Below, piece after piece: positions 35,646 through 45,336 of a DNA stretch of 64,000 nucleotides; position 1 is the first letter of the stretch; every line of letters starts with the position of its first letter. Location: NCBI GenBank assembly GCA_963715255.1, contig CAVQRN010000002.1, forward strand, positions 541,000-604,999. Reading direction: 5' to 3'. This DNA comes from JAHEEL01 sp963715255. GTDB taxonomy: Bacteria; Actinomycetota; Acidimicrobiia; Spongiisociales; UBA5794. The translations under genes were made by a program, and so were the position numbers. The notes below the pieces were generated by a model that worked only from the letters and a program-made list of their open reading frames with translations, made no database searches and was not told the DNA's origin.

Positions 35646-37864
35646 TCAATCCTCGACGGAGTCGAGGATTCGGTCCCATGCTCCCGTGTCCGGATCGAAC
35701 GACCAGACGGCGCCCTCCGAATTCACCCACCATTCCCCGTAGATCCGATGGATCAGGAGCACGCGATCGTTGATTGGATCGTCAACGATTGCGCCGAACG
35801 CAGCGATGTCCGAACCCGTTGCCCCAGCCGTGTCGAAGCAGTCCCAGCTCAACGTCGACGTGTTGAAACCGCAGAGCGACATTCCGGTCGGCCCGTGGGT
35901 CGTCACGTAGACCGTTCCATTCGCGGGGCCGTATTGCGCTCCTGGCCAGCCGAGATCGACGTTCGGAGTCTCGGTGAAGATCTTGGTCGTTTCGCCGGTT
36001 CCGGGATCCACCAGCCCGGTCATGCCCGGGGCCACGAAGAGGAATCGGTCGATCGCCACCACGTAGCCCAGCAACTCCCTCCCCTCCCACGCACTGCTGA
36101 ACGGTGGATCGCCGACTTCGGTCCACGCGTCTGCCTCGACGTCGTACGCCCACAGCGACCCGTCGATGGTCGTCACGACCAGCCCCGACGGCGGGTGATA
36201 GACGACACCCAGAGACAGAACGTCACGGAAACCTTCGTGACTGCGGAACTCCCAGACATTCTCGTCGCTGTCATAGACCGCCAACTTGTCGGAGTACCCC
36301 AAGCCGATCGTCAGCGCCGAGTCGGCGTCATACACGAATCCCTGGTAGATGGATTCCCGTGCGGTGCTCGTCCACGGGTCTCCTTCTGGCGTCAGCGCCG
36401 ACCACGTGTTCGTGCAAACGTCGAACGCCCAGGTGCCCCCTGACTTGTCAACGAACAGCACATTGCCCGTTGCGGAATCGAAGACGCCTGAGAGCAGTCC
36501 CGCCCATCCGGTGGCCGGACGACTCTGGAGGACGCTCGCATCGCCTTCGCTCGTCGTCGGACAACCGACCGTTGCGGGCTCCTCACCTGCGACCGTCTCC
36601 GCAAGGATTGGATTCCACGCGCCCGCCGGTTCGGCCGTCTCCGCCGGCCGCTGGCCGAGCGTGGGAGCGTTGAAGACAACCGTTTCCGTACCGTCGAATC
36701 CGGCCACACCATCCGCCGTCGGCATCCAGAGCATGCCGTTCGGGTCGACAGCTGCCGGGTGCCGGTCGGCCGTGTCGGGATAGGCGGTCCACGACGATCC
36801 GTCGAAACGGGAGAGCCCCCGTCGGAGCTGGCCCATACGACCCCGTCACCTGCGCCGGTGACGAAGCTGAGGTTGTCGAGGAGCCCGTCCTCCGTGGTGT
36901 ACAGCCTCCAAGTCGATCCGTCGAAGTGTGCGACCCCCACTGCCGAGGGGTCGGCAACGGTTCCGGTGGGTCCGACCCAGACTCCCCCGGCCGGGTCAAC
37001 GATGAGCGATGCACCGTACCCTCTGATCCCTCTCAGCTCATCATGCGCTATCCACGTCTCGCCGTCGAACTCATAGATGATTCGCGTGGGATCATCCGGC
37101 TCGGTGACCCCCGCAATCACCCACACGGTCCCGTCGGGTGCGACCGCGAGATTGAACGGCTCGACAGACTGCTCGGGTGAGGGAAGAGTGAGGGTTTCCC
37201 ACGTTGAACCGTCGAAGCGGCCGATCGCGGACATCCCGATCACGGACCACACGTTGCCGTCGGCATCGAAGCCCTCAGGGCCCCACGGTGGGTTCGTCCT
37301 GTCGAATTCGAAGAGGGACCACTCTCCGTCGAACCGCGCCATCCATCCGGAGTTGCCCATCCATATGTCACCGTTGGGCGCCTCGCCGATCTGCCAGGCT
37401 GCAACGAGCGGCAAGGCGTCATCGGTGTGAACGGTCGCCTCGCCGTTGGCCTTGTCCCACCGGATGGCCCCACCCCGGATTGCCGCCCATACCGCATCAT
37501 CCGTTGCGACCACAGAAGAGAAGGCCTGTACTCCGACGGTGTCTCCCAGCGGGGTGGCCGGTCCTGCTTGCGTAGGAGTGGGGGCAACGGGGGTTGTTGG
37601 TGCCGTTGCGACTGTCGTCGTTGGGATCGTCACCGCGGCGTCCGGTTCACCGTTGCTCAACGCCCCGTAGAGCAGCGGAACCGCTCCGAGCACGACCAGA
37701 ACCGCCACGACACCCGCACCGAATGCCCAGGCAGGATGGAGACGGCGAGTCGATCGCGTCTCAGGCACATTTCCCATCGAGACGGCGGCAATCACATCTT
37801 CCACATCGATCCGCTCAATCGTCGACTCGATGTAGTCGCGAAGCTCCGTGTGTAGATCACGCAT
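35646..37864 (-). CDS. Membrane-anchored beta-propeller protein coupled to a sigma factor (one frameshift)
   Basis: About 739 residues. A short cytoplasmic N-terminus (~44 residues, RDLHTELRDYIESTIERIDV) is followed by one membrane helix (~45-67), a Thr/Pro-rich stalk (TTTVATAPTTPVAPTPTQ), and an outside region of repeated WxxxxGGxxR / FDGxTW blades resembling two-component-regulator propellers and Kelch-like repeats. The frame breaks near 36825 in a CCCCC run; blades continue in the next frame (LSRFDGSSWTAYPDTADR). Its ATG overlaps the sigma factor stop by 8 bases. This suggests it acts as the membrane partner (anti-sigma or sensor) of that factor, though no standard anti-sigma domain is seen. 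Confidence 0.8.
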
Positions 37865-38330
37865 CGATCGTCACCTCCAACTCGTGCCTAAGTCGCGTGA
37901 GGCCGCGCTCCAGATGCGTACGGATCGTCGAACGAGACCGTCCGGTGAGCGCAGCAACCTCTTCCTCGGTCCACCCCAACCCGTGCACCAGGACCACCGA
38001 GGTCCGCTGGCTTCGGGTCAACTGCTTCAACGCCTTCGGCAGCTTCGGCTCGACCTCAGGGATCACGGACCGCTCGGGCGGTGGGAAACACACCCTGGGC
38101 CGGTGGTACCAACGTGCTTTGCTCTGGCCGACGCGATACAGATACCCGACCGGATTGTCCATTGCCTGGATCCGGGTCCAATTCTCCCAGGCATACGCCA
38201 GCGCCTCAGCAGTGACATCGGCGCCGACCTCCGGTCCGTACGCCGCGTAGAACGCATATGACAAACGGGGCTCGGCTTCCTTGACGAACCGGGAGAACTC
38301 TCGGGAGGGGGTCTGCTGCGGCTCTCGCAT
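37857..38330 (-). CDS. ECF-type RNA polymerase sigma factor
   Basis: A 157-residue sigma-70 family protein, of extracytoplasmic-function type. Region 2 is short (EFSRFVKEAEPRLSYAFYAAYG, then ADVTAEALAYAWENWTRI and NPVGYLYRVGQSKARW, residues ~11-74). Region 4 is clear (LKQLTRSQRTSVVLVHGLGWTEEEVA by position, then RSRSTIRTHLERGLTRLR, ~101-148). A Pro-rich 25-residue linker separates them. ATG 38330 has GGAG six bases upstream. The downstream membrane propeller protein overlaps it, the usual arrangement for a sigma factor and its membrane regulator. Confidence 0.88.
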   Translation of the reverse strand: MREPQQTPSREFSRFVKEAEPRLSYAFYAAYGPEVGADVTAEALAYAWENWTRIQAMDNPVGYLYRVGQSKARWYHRPRVCFPPPERSVIPEVEPKLPKALKQLTRSQRTSVVLVHGLGWTEEEVAALTGRSRSTIRTHLERGLTRLRHELEVTIDA

Positions 38331-38746
38331 ATCGAGCTCCCAAAATGGACTGCTACCCGAATAGACCGTTGAGGCGACGATCTTGGCGACACACAACCTG
38401 CAACCACCACAATTGACAACATATCCCCCCGCTGCCAGAGCACAAAGACCAACTCGGCGAGCACGCAACGAGGCACGGACATCGGCATAGGCGCTTCCCC
38501 ACCAGCGGACACATCCGTCAGAAGGTGTCGCGAAGCCCAGGGGCGCCGAGAACGGGCGACCCCCTGACGCCTTCCCTGCGAAGCGTCGCTTGGGCAACGG
38601 CAGGCGACCCGATCCCTTCGCGAAGGCACAACAGTGACGCGAGAGCAGCGGCGGACCTGACCACGCCCCGGTCGGAACCGCGGCAACCCAGACTTCAACA
38701 GCGTCTCGACACGCATGGAAGATCACATCCTCAGCCGCCCGGCCGG
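38331..38746. other. Intergenic region upstream of the sigma factor
   Basis: No gene is supported. Bases 38578-38640 resemble the tail of the dispersed repeat at 52448-52510 (AAGCGTCG, then GATCCCTTCGC and GGCACA in order). The sigma promoter should lie near the left end, but I cannot fix it. Confidence 0.4.
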
Positions 38747-39376
38747 TTATGGGCGGATCATGAGCCAGAGCGGCAGATTCAGGCCGGTGGCGACGATCCG
38801 CTCGACGACGTCGAAGCCGAGGTGTTCGTAGTAGGCGACATTGCCTTCGGTTTCCGTCTCCAAGTAGACGGGCGTCTTGTCCCGGTCTGCCCTCGCCATG
38901 CCCGCTCGTACCAGCGCAGAGCCGAATCCCGCTCCCTGGTGTTCAGGTTCGACGCCGATGGCCTCCAGATACCAGTGCGGCCTCGGCATGAGTTCTTTTC
39001 TGCGCTGATCCCCCTGACGAAGCAGGGCGATCATGCGACGGCGATCCTGAGTGGGCAGCGCCATCACAAAGCGAGGCATAGACATGCCCGATCTCACCAT
39101 CGGCCACCAGCCGAGTTCCTTGCCTGGTGGCAGCCAGACGGCAACCGCCTCCAGTCCCGGTGTCGTCTCTACCACCCCACGTGCCGCTGCAGTCGTCTTG
39201 ACCAATCCGGTGAACATCTGGGCGAGCCTGGCCTGCCGTGTCTGAGGATCCGACATCAGAACCGACCAGAGAGGATCATCCAGGAACGCACGACCGAGCA
39301 CCCCACCTGCCGCCAAGTAGTCGTTGGGAAGCAACGGGATGACTCCACGGGGCTGAGGACCGACCACAGGCACCAT
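38747..39376 (-). CDS. GNAT family N-acetyltransferase
   Basis: A 209-residue acetyltransferase. The acetyl-CoA motif is LEAIGVEPEHQGAGFGSALV (motif A, Q-x-x-G-x-G/A), followed by VYLETETEGNVAYYEHLGFDVVE, the standard C-terminal strand and helix. The N-terminal half (FLDDPLWSVLMSD) resembles the toxin/antibiotic-resistance type GNATs that act on small molecules. Start placed at ATG 39376; an upstream start at 39418 adds residues overlapping a repeat half-site. Confidence 0.83.
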   Translation of the reverse strand: MVPVVGPQPRGVIPLLPNDYLAAGGVLGRAFLDDPLWSVLMSDPQTRQARLAQMFTGLVKTTAAARGVVETTPGLEAVAVWLPPGKELGWWPMVRSGMSMPRFVMALPTQDRRRMIALLRQGDQRRKELMPRPHWYLEAIGVEPEHQGAGFGSALVRAGMARADRDKTPVYLETETEGNVAYYEHLGFDVVERIVATGLNLPLWLMIRP

Positions 39377-39430
39377 GGTAGGTGGAGCCGCCCACTTCAC
39401 CACACACGTGGGCAGCACACGATGGTCGTG

Positions 39431-40708
39431 TCAGGTCATGGGTGCCGTCGATTCTGGTGATCCGTCGCTGCTGCCCTGCGCCGGGGGCGGAACACTCGGC
39501 CAACGGGTCAGCATCGTTTCCAGGGCGGTGGCGATGCTGACGATCCGGTTGACGTCGACCTTGTCGGGTGTGTCATGCTCTGTGTGGAACAGAACAGCGA
39601 GCATCTCCTGGACGCGGTCGGTGGTTAGAGCGAGAGCGGCTCTGCCCTGCATCGCAAAGATCGCATGGTCACTCTGGTACCACTGTGGACCTTCGGTGAT
39701 GTCCTCGCATGTGGCGAAAGTCCGCCTCGCATGCTCTGCGATCTCGTTGTTGACGTTGTACAACGAGAACGCGGAGCCGCCCTCGCGGTATCCGATCCCG
39801 TCGATATTGATCATCAACTCCACGTTGTCGAGCTTGTCTCGATTCGATTCGAGCCAGGCGACCTCTCCCGGTGCCGCGTAGTGGTCTTCGCCGTTGACAA
39901 CCAGAAGCTCAACACCAATCGGTAGAGGGTGATGTCTACCAGGTGTGAGCAAGTCGGCGAGGAGGAGCAATACGACGACCCCGGCGGCATTGTCGACTGC
40001 GCCGGGCGTGCCGGGCTTGGTATCGACGTGGGCGACCACTGTCACGCGACGATTCTGAGGCCCCCGGACAGCAATGATGTTTCGGGCTCCCGACGGCTTG
40101 CGCTCCGACCGGATCTCGACCGACGCCATCGATCCTTCACCGTTGAGCAGAAGCGCCGAATCGGCGGGACGCACGTTCGCCGTCGGGATCGTGAAGTCGC
40201 CATCTTCGATGAGCGGGAACGGGTCGAGAGCCCCACATAGGTCCGGGTACAAACCAGTGACTGCAATGACGGCTGCGGGTTGGGACCGCTCGAGTGAAGC
40301 GACGATCGCCATGTGCTCTTCAGACCCATAGAACGGAAATGCCTTTGGCGTCAAAGGCTCCGATGCGAGATCATCGGCAAGCACCACGATCGAACCAGCC
40401 AGGTCCGTGCCCTCCAACTCCCCGACAGATCGGAGAACACGAAGCGGACCGCGAGCCACAACACCGAGACCATAGGGGCTCGGTGTCAACTCGAGAGTCG
40501 AGCCACCGACTGTGATTGAACCACCACCGGTCTCCCAGTCGAGACACGCGAACTCCTGGGCCTGAACCCTCCACGATGACCGAACGAACTCTGCGGCCAC
40601 ATACTCGGTTGCGACATGATTCCCTCGACTGCCCGGCCTGCGGTCAGGCTGCATGGCACACAATGCATCCAGGTGTTCTCGTGCGGAACGACTTGCTCTC
40701 GAGTCCAC
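39431..40708 (-). CDS. M28 family zinc aminopeptidase-like protein
   Basis: A 425-residue peptidase. The co-catalytic zinc ligands are visible: VVAHVDTKPG (His and Asp), PGAVDNAAG (bridging Asp), LVVNGEDHY (Glu-Asp), MINIDGIGY (Asp) and FHTEHDTPDKVD (His). An inserted PA-like region lies at ~100-210. No signal peptide is obvious, so it is probably cytoplasmic or leaderless. GTG 40708 is chosen because the frame upstream runs into a dispersed repeat at 40777-40802 and shows no homology. Substrate unknown. Confidence 0.86.
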   Translation of the reverse strand: MDSRASRSAREHLDALCAMQPDRRPGSRGNHVATEYVAAEFVRSSWRVQAQEFACLDWETGGGSITVGGSTLELTPSPYGLGVVARGPLRVLRSVGELEGTDLAGSIVVLADDLASEPLTPKAFPFYGSEEHMAIVASLERSQPAAVIAVTGLYPDLCGALDPFPLIEDGDFTIPTANVRPADSALLLNGEGSMASVEIRSERKPSGARNIIAVRGPQNRRVTVVAHVDTKPGTPGAVDNAAGVVVLLLLADLLTPGRHHPLPIGVELLVVNGEDHYAAPGEVAWLESNRDKLDNVELMINIDGIGYREGGSAFSLYNVNNEIAEHARRTFATCEDITEGPQWYQSDHAIFAMQGRAALALTTDRVQEMLAVLFHTEHDTPDKVDVNRIVSIATALETMLTRWPSVPPPAQGSSDGSPESTAPMT

Positions 40709-41020
40709 GTCACTGCCTATCGTTCGTTCATCCAGTCTTGGCCATCGGCGACACCATGGTATCTGGGCAATTCGACCCGCCCATGTCGGCACAGTTGGGC
40801 GCCGCAATGACAAGAGCGACGGCCAATCGCAGCCTGCACCGATTCATCGCTACATCTCCAGAGTGCGTGATGCCAGATTCGGGCTAGCTGCGAGAGACGG
40901 CGGCGAAGCCACCAATCCACAACGAGCCGCAATCGCCCTCAGGCCGCTCCTGCACTGCCGCGAACTCGGCAGGAACGTCCAGGGCAAATCCCGTCCACGC
41001 ACAACGCCGGAATGGCCTCC
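40709..41020. other. Intergenic region with a palindromic repeat
   Basis: No gene; holds the repeat at 40777-40802 and about 70 bases of loosely similar flank. Confidence 0.45.
40777..40802. repeat. Dispersed palindromic repeat, compact copy
   Basis: CCGCCCATGTCGGCACA then TTGGGCG; the arms CGCCCA and TGGGCG pair, with TGT/ACA inside. Identical core CCCGCCCATG-CGGCAC occurs inverted at about 43139-43155. Confidence 0.7.
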
Positions 41021-41683
41021 CTACTGCGAACCTTCGGCCCTCTCGCGAAGCCCGAGCAGCATCTTGCGTTCCATGATCCAGGATGCCGGGATCAGGAGGA
41101 CGTTGACCCCGAGACGTGCGAGCGGGGGTGATTGCCGGGTGTCCATACGGGTGCGGCTGAGCAGACGAGTTCCGTCGCCGAGTGGTTCGAGAATCCAGGT
41201 CCATGCCCAGGTACCGTCGTCGCTGAGCGTGCCCAGCACCCGGTCTGGTTCGACAATCCTGACCCGCAGCCCGGTGCCGTCGTTGGCGACCGGAATGACG
41301 TCGCCCACGCTGAGATCCTGAAACTCGGGAACGATCCGATGAGAGCTGTGCATGTCGAGCCCGGCGAGCCGGTCGAGCACGTCATAGGAGTACCCACCAG
41401 CCCGACCGGTCCCGATCTGAACAAGCCACGGCCACACCGCTCGTGGTGGTGCGGAGATCGTGATGGCACGGGTGGCCACGAGATCGGCATGGGGCAGGAG
41501 ATCATCGCCAGGGAGACAACGTCCCGCCTCTTCTGGTGACGACCCCCAGTCGAGCATCGGCCGCCTCGCAAGCACAGTGGCCGCGGCAACGGCCCCAAGG
41601 CCCAGGAATCCCCCCAGCACGTGACTGTGCTTGAGTCGCACCAATGCAGCATACGCCGTCGATCTGAGCGCCGGATTGCCCAA
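41021..41683 (-). CDS. SRPBCC-domain protein with N-terminal membrane helix
   Basis: A 220-residue protein. A basic/hydrophobic N-terminal helix (~20-40, VLGGFLGLGAVAAATVLA) is followed by a START/SRPBCC ligand-binding fold: ATRAITISAPPRAVWPWLVQIG (by position, ~69-90), YDVLDRLAGLDM, and EPLGDGTRLLSRTRM. Proteins of this look are common in actinomycetes; role unknown. It is divergent from the acetyltransferase at 41795 with a palindromic repeat between them. Confidence 0.8.
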   Translation of the reverse strand: MGNPALRSTAYAALVRLKHSHVLGGFLGLGAVAAATVLARRPMLDWGSSPEEAGRCLPGDDLLPHADLVATRAITISAPPRAVWPWLVQIGTGRAGGYSYDVLDRLAGLDMHSSHRIVPEFQDLSVGDVIPVANDGTGLRVRIVEPDRVLGTLSDDGTWAWTWILEPLGDGTRLLSRTRMDTRQSPPLARLGVNVLLIPASWIMERKMLLGLRERAEGSQ

Positions 41684-41712
41684 TGTGACCTACTCAGGCG
41701 CCAAACGGTGAC

Positions 41713-41741
41713 CCGCCCATACCGAAGGCACGTATGGGTGG
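41713..41741. repeat. Dispersed palindromic repeat, compact copy
   Basis: CCGCCCATA (41713-41721) and TATGGGTGG (41733-41741) form a nine-base stem with one G-T mismatch and an 11-base loop. It lies in a divergent gap, so it cannot be a terminator for either neighbour. Confidence 0.75.
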
Positions 41742-41794
41742 CCCGTCGGTGCCCCCCGGGAACAGGATCAGCGTCTTGGAAGTACACTCGTTGC

Positions 41795-42406
41795 ATGGCT
41801 TCTGAGTCGGTCACGGTTCGGCCTGCTGCCGCCACAATCGATGAAGGTCTGTTGTTTGCCCGGTATCTCAACGTGGCTGCCGACGGAGCATTTCGAGCGC
41901 TGCTGGGCAGGGACTACGACCGGGTGATCGGGGAGGCGTACCTGAGTCCCGGCCACGACCTGTCCTATGAGACTGCCGTGTTTGCCGAACGGTCAGGTCG
42001 GATCGCTGGAATGGCGTCGGGGTACACATCACAGCAGCATGAGCAGTCATCGGACGAACCCCTGCGTCGGGCTGCCGGGTTTCGGATGGTGCGAATGGCT
42101 GCTTTCTCAGTGCTCGGACGTGGCATGAAGCGGTTCATCAAGACGGTCCCGGAAGGCGACTACTACCTCCTAGCCGTCGCAGTGGACGACCAGTACCGCG
42201 GTTCCGGTATCGGTTCGACGCTCCTCGACTACTCCGAAGTGACCGGCCGAGCTGCGGGGTGCGCCCGCATCGTTCTCGATGTTGCAGGCAAGAACACGGG
42301 TGCCCGTCAGCTCTACGAGCGCCGCGGGATGGAAGTTGAGGCCACGTCGCCGTCGATCCTCCTTGTCCCCAACACCCGCGCCAACCGGATGATCAAGCCC
42401 CTCTGA
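41795..42406 (+). CDS. GNAT family N-acetyltransferase
   Basis: A 203-residue acetyltransferase. Motif A is YYLLAVAVDDQYRGSGIGSTLL (by position, residues ~125-146, Q/R-x-x-G-x-G), then RIVLDVAGKNTGARQLYERRGMEVE. The N-terminal part includes a GDY pair and SYETAVFAERSGRIAGMA. Start at ATG 41795; no strong ribosome site. Substrate unknown. It is convergent with a lipoprotein gene 36 bases away. Confidence 0.85.
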   Translation: MASESVTVRPAAATIDEGLLFARYLNVAADGAFRALLGRDYDRVIGEAYLSPGHDLSYETAVFAERSGRIAGMASGYTSQQHEQSSDEPLRRAAGFRMVRMAAFSVLGRGMKRFIKTVPEGDYYLLAVAVDDQYRGSGIGSTLLDYSEVTGRAAGCARIVLDVAGKNTGARQLYERRGMEVEATSPSILLVPNTRANRMIKPL

Positions 42407-42442
42407 CCAAATCCATCCCTATCCGATGCCGTCACGTGCGGG

Positions 42443-43003
42443 TCAGTGGTCGCTTCGAACGGTTTCACATCCGATGTCGACTTGGACGATCTCCTTCATC
42501 TCCGGAGGAATCCACGGTACGTTGGCCAGAGCGATGCGCTCCACCGTCCCGTCGTACATGGCCTGGAACACCAGGCAGAACGAGTAGATCTCCTCTTGGA
42601 CGGCGCCGACCGCCGCCCCCTCCGCCGTGGTCCACCACTGCTCGGGTCCGGTCACCGTCTCGGACGAAGCCACACGAGCTGCCAGAGCCGACTCTGCTGC
42701 AACGAGCCTGGTGAACAGTTCCATGCCGGTTCGATGTAGTTCGACCGCCTCCCCAGCTGGTTCGAGAGCTTCGAAGCCCTCGAGGGCAGTCTCATACGCA
42801 GCGATCCGCTGGTCCCAGTACGCCCGAACATCCTCCACGGTCGCGGTATTGGTGTTCCACTCAGCGTCCAATGCGTAGATGCGTTCCTCCATCGCCGCGC
42901 TCAGAGCCATCCCCTCTGTGTTGTACTCAGCAAGGCTGAGGCCTCCACCACCGCAGGAGACGAGGAGTAGGCCGACGATGACTGCAGCCATATTTCGTAT
43001 CAC
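42443..43003 (-). CDS. Putative lipoprotein (hypothetical)
   Basis: A 186-residue protein with a short signal peptide and lipobox LLVSC (Cys ~17), so probably anchored to the outside of the membrane. The rest is helical (MALSAAMEERIYALDAEW; IAAYETALEGFEAL; VAAESALAARVASSETV), resembling soluble helical-bundle lipoproteins. No family named. GTG 43003 and ATG 42991 are both possible starts; the former gives a positively charged n-region. Confidence 0.65.
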   Translation of the reverse strand: MIRNMAAVIVGLLLVSCGGGGLSLAEYNTEGMALSAAMEERIYALDAEWNTNTATVEDVRAYWDQRIAAYETALEGFEALEPAGEAVELHRTGMELFTRLVAAESALAARVASSETVTGPEQWWTTAEGAAVGAVQEEIYSFCLVFQAMYDGTVERIALANVPWIPPEMKEIVQVDIGCETVRSDH

Positions 43004-43289
43004 AGCGTCATCGTACAGAGGCGAAACGTGGCTGGCGGCGACCCTGGATACCTGTTTGCCTTGTTGCAGCCGAAGCCGCAAGGGTTCCCTCGCTGACCGA
43101 GACCCGTGTCCAAGTCTCTTTGTCTGGCCATAGGTGTGCCGGCATGGGCGGGCGTTGATCGGGCGGTAGTGGGGTTCGGGTCCCTTCGGTCTCGGTAGCA
43201 TGGAACTTGGGGAATCGGGTGCGATCAATGTCGAGATCCGATTAGGAACGAGCGATCGTGTAATCGCTCTGTACGAGAGTGAGGCAAGG

Positions 43290-43685
43290 ATGGGGAGTCG
43301 GCCGGTTGAACCGGGTCTCGTGGACCCGAAGGTGAACATACGGATACTGCTCGCTGCGTTCTGGATAGGCCATTTCCTGCTGTGGACATTCGGTGACATG
43401 TTCACCCTGGCACAGGAGATGGGTGAGTCGACAACCAGTACGTTGATCCTCTTCGTGGCGCCGTCGACGGCGCTTGTGCAAGCTCTGATGATTGTCACGA
43501 GTTTGGTGGGGCGACCCGTGTACGCCCGGTGGGCCAACATGATCCTGGCTTCCGTGTACCTGCTGTTCAACATCGGATTCTTCGTCGACGCCACCCAGGG
43601 TTGGGAGTACTACCTGGGCATCGGCTATGTGCTGTTCAACGTGCTGATCTTCTGGCATGCCTACAGGTGGCCCACGAACGAGTAG
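43290..43685 (+). CDS. DUF6326-like four-helix membrane protein
   Basis: A 131-residue membrane protein with helices near 16-33, 47-70, 80-100 and 108-125. LVDPKVNIRILLAAFWIGHFL opens the first helix. The end YLGIGYVLFNVLIFWHAYRWP is a recurring actinobacterial tail. I believe it belongs to DUF6326; function unknown. ATG 43290 has a GAGG upstream; a longer frame extends to 43200. A half copy of the dispersed repeat begins 6 bases after the stop. Confidence 0.6.
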   Translation: MGSRPVEPGLVDPKVNIRILLAAFWIGHFLLWTFGDMFTLAQEMGESTTSTLILFVAPSTALVQALMIVTSLVGRPVYARWANMILASVYLLFNIGFFVDATQGWEYYLGIGYVLFNVLIFWHAYRWPTNE

Positions 43686-43733
43686 AGCCCCCGCCCATAT
43701 CCTGCTGGGTGCACGGCTGACGATCTGATCTGC

Positions 43734-43782
43734 CGTGCGCGTTGAGACGCCGTTGAAGTACGAGTCGCGGCGCATCCAACCG
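43734..43782 (+). repeat. 49-base identical repeat, copy 1
   Basis: Identical over 49 bases to 47701-47749, same orientation. Looser similarity begins about 40 bases earlier (ATCC-GCTGGGTG). Preceded by a half palindrome CCCGCCCATAT at 43690-43700. The rest of 43686-43966 shows nothing else. Confidence 0.85.
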
Positions 43783-43966
43783 AAGGCGCGGTCAGATGGC
43801 AATCCGCGGCTGCTACCACGACGCTCCTGGCCCGAAGCGTCGTGATACAAGCAATCGACTACTCACTTCGGCGTCTGCAGGTCGACGAACGAGGACGCTG
43901 TGCCACCGTTCCGAGACGGACACCACCGTCGGTCATCGATGCTGTAGCCGGTGAGCGACGCCTCGG

Positions 43967-45067
43967 CTACGGAACGAAGGCGAAGGCGCCGGCGAAGTAG
44001 GGCAGCGTGATGCCGGATTCGAACTCCAACGTGTCAGGGTTGAATGAGAGCGCCTGGCTGTCAGTGGTATTGACAACCCAGATGGCGTCGCTCGTGACAA
44101 GTATCGGATAGGGAATCCCGGCCGCTCCGCTGCCGACATCGACCCGACCGACCTCATCGCCGGACACTGCATCGAACTTGATGAGGACCGCCTCGAGACC
44201 CTGGGTGGCCCACAGGTGGTCGAATGCCACCTCGACAACGACCTCGTCGTCTCCGGAACCACCAATCTCAAGCAGATCCAGAACGTCACCTGTTGCCGGA
44301 TCTAGCTTGGCGATCGCGGAGACGGGTACGTTCGAACCATCGGGAGATCCGGGCTTCGTGCCACCGACCCACAGAGCACCAAGGCCAACAACCATCGAGT
44401 CGGCAATCACACCTGAGTCAACGTGATCTCCAACTGCCACCGTCACCGGATCGACCTTGCCGACAGTGGTGGAGGACTCGATGTCACCGCCGTGAACCCA
44501 GACATCACCGCCTGCCCCGGCTACGAGATCGTAGAACGTGCCCTGCGGAGGTAGCGCCGTTCCTCTGATGGTCATCCCGTCACGCTCGATACCGACCAGC
44601 TGCGAGTCTGCCCCGATGAGCCCGGCGATAACCCACGCCGCGTCGTCGGTGACCGACAGACCGGCGAACTGGCCCGGAAGAGCCACGGTGCCCTTCTCCT
44701 CACCAGATCGTGCATCTACGGCGGCCAGGGAGTTCTGGGCATCGGCGAACCAAAGACCGTCCTGCGCCACGATCAAGCCATAGGGGCTGTCATGACCCTC
44801 GACGAAGACTCCCTGGGTTTCGGCATCCAGGTCGACGATGTCGATTCCAACCCCGGTGGCTACGAAGATCTGCGTTCCATCGCTCTTCGATTCACTCCCG
44901 GAGCCTGTGCTCTCGGAATCACCACCCTCGGAGTCGGAGTCAACGGACTCCGACTCGGTGATATCCGATCCGCTATCGGAATCGGAAAGAGCATCGGTGG
45001 ATCCGTCGCCGCCACACGCAGCGATGACGAGGATCAGTGCAGCCAACCCAACAATGTATCTCCTCAT
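43967..45067 (-). CDS. Lipoprotein with Ser/Asp-rich stalk and beta-propeller domain
   Basis: A 366-residue lipoprotein. The signal peptide ends at LVIAAC (Cys 18), followed by a stalk rich in Ser, Asp and Glu (~20-62, SDSDSGSDITESESVDS and similar), then a YVTN/PQQ-like propeller with repeated strands (LIVAQDGLWFADAQNSLAAVD, LGALWVGGTKPGS, VTSDAIWVVNTTDSQ). Likely an extracellular binding or adhesion lipoprotein. The stalk is low-complexity and unusual among its neighbours. Start at ATG 45067. Confidence 0.78.
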   Translation of the reverse strand: MRRYIVGLAALILVIAACGGDGSTDALSDSDSGSDITESESVDSDSEGGDSESTGSGSESKSDGTQIFVATGVGIDIVDLDAETQGVFVEGHDSPYGLIVAQDGLWFADAQNSLAAVDARSGEEKGTVALPGQFAGLSVTDDAAWVIAGLIGADSQLVGIERDGMTIRGTALPPQGTFYDLVAGAGGDVWVHGGDIESSTTVGKVDPVTVAVGDHVDSGVIADSMVVGLGALWVGGTKPGSPDGSNVPVSAIAKLDPATGDVLDLLEIGGSGDDEVVVEVAFDHLWATQGLEAVLIKFDAVSGDEVGRVDVGSGAAGIPYPILVTSDAIWVVNTTDSQALSFNPDTLEFESGITLPYFAGAFAFVP

Positions 45068-45108
45068 ACGCTCGACCCTACGCGTGACCAGCCAAGCGTG
45101 CGGTCGGT

Positions 45109-45336
45109 ATGGGTCGCGGCTTCACGAAACAAGGCTCCGCCCTGGTGCGGTGGGCAGCAGTCGAAGCCGTTGCGCGCTACCAAGGCGGCCCGCCGATCCG
45201 CGACGCCTACCGGCGGTTCGCTGAGACGAGAGGGAACAAGATCGCGAGCGTTGCTGCAGCCCGCAGACTCTTGACGCTGGTCTTCTACGGGCTGCGTGAC
45301 GGACATATCCGCTGCCTCGACGAAGTGGCGGCGTGA
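45109..45336 (+). pseudogene. C-terminal fragment of an IS110 transposase
   Basis: The 75 residues (KQGSALVRWAAVEAVARYQ; IASVAAARRLLTLVFYGL; RDGHIRCL) match the tail of IS110-type transposases after the transposase_20 domain. The catalytic DEDD part and the helical domain are absent, so it is a remnant. Confidence 0.75.

Noticed and set aside
35646..37864. Two separate propeller genes
   Set aside because: The blades continue without interruption across the frame change and no start or ribosome site occurs there, so one frameshifted gene is more likely.
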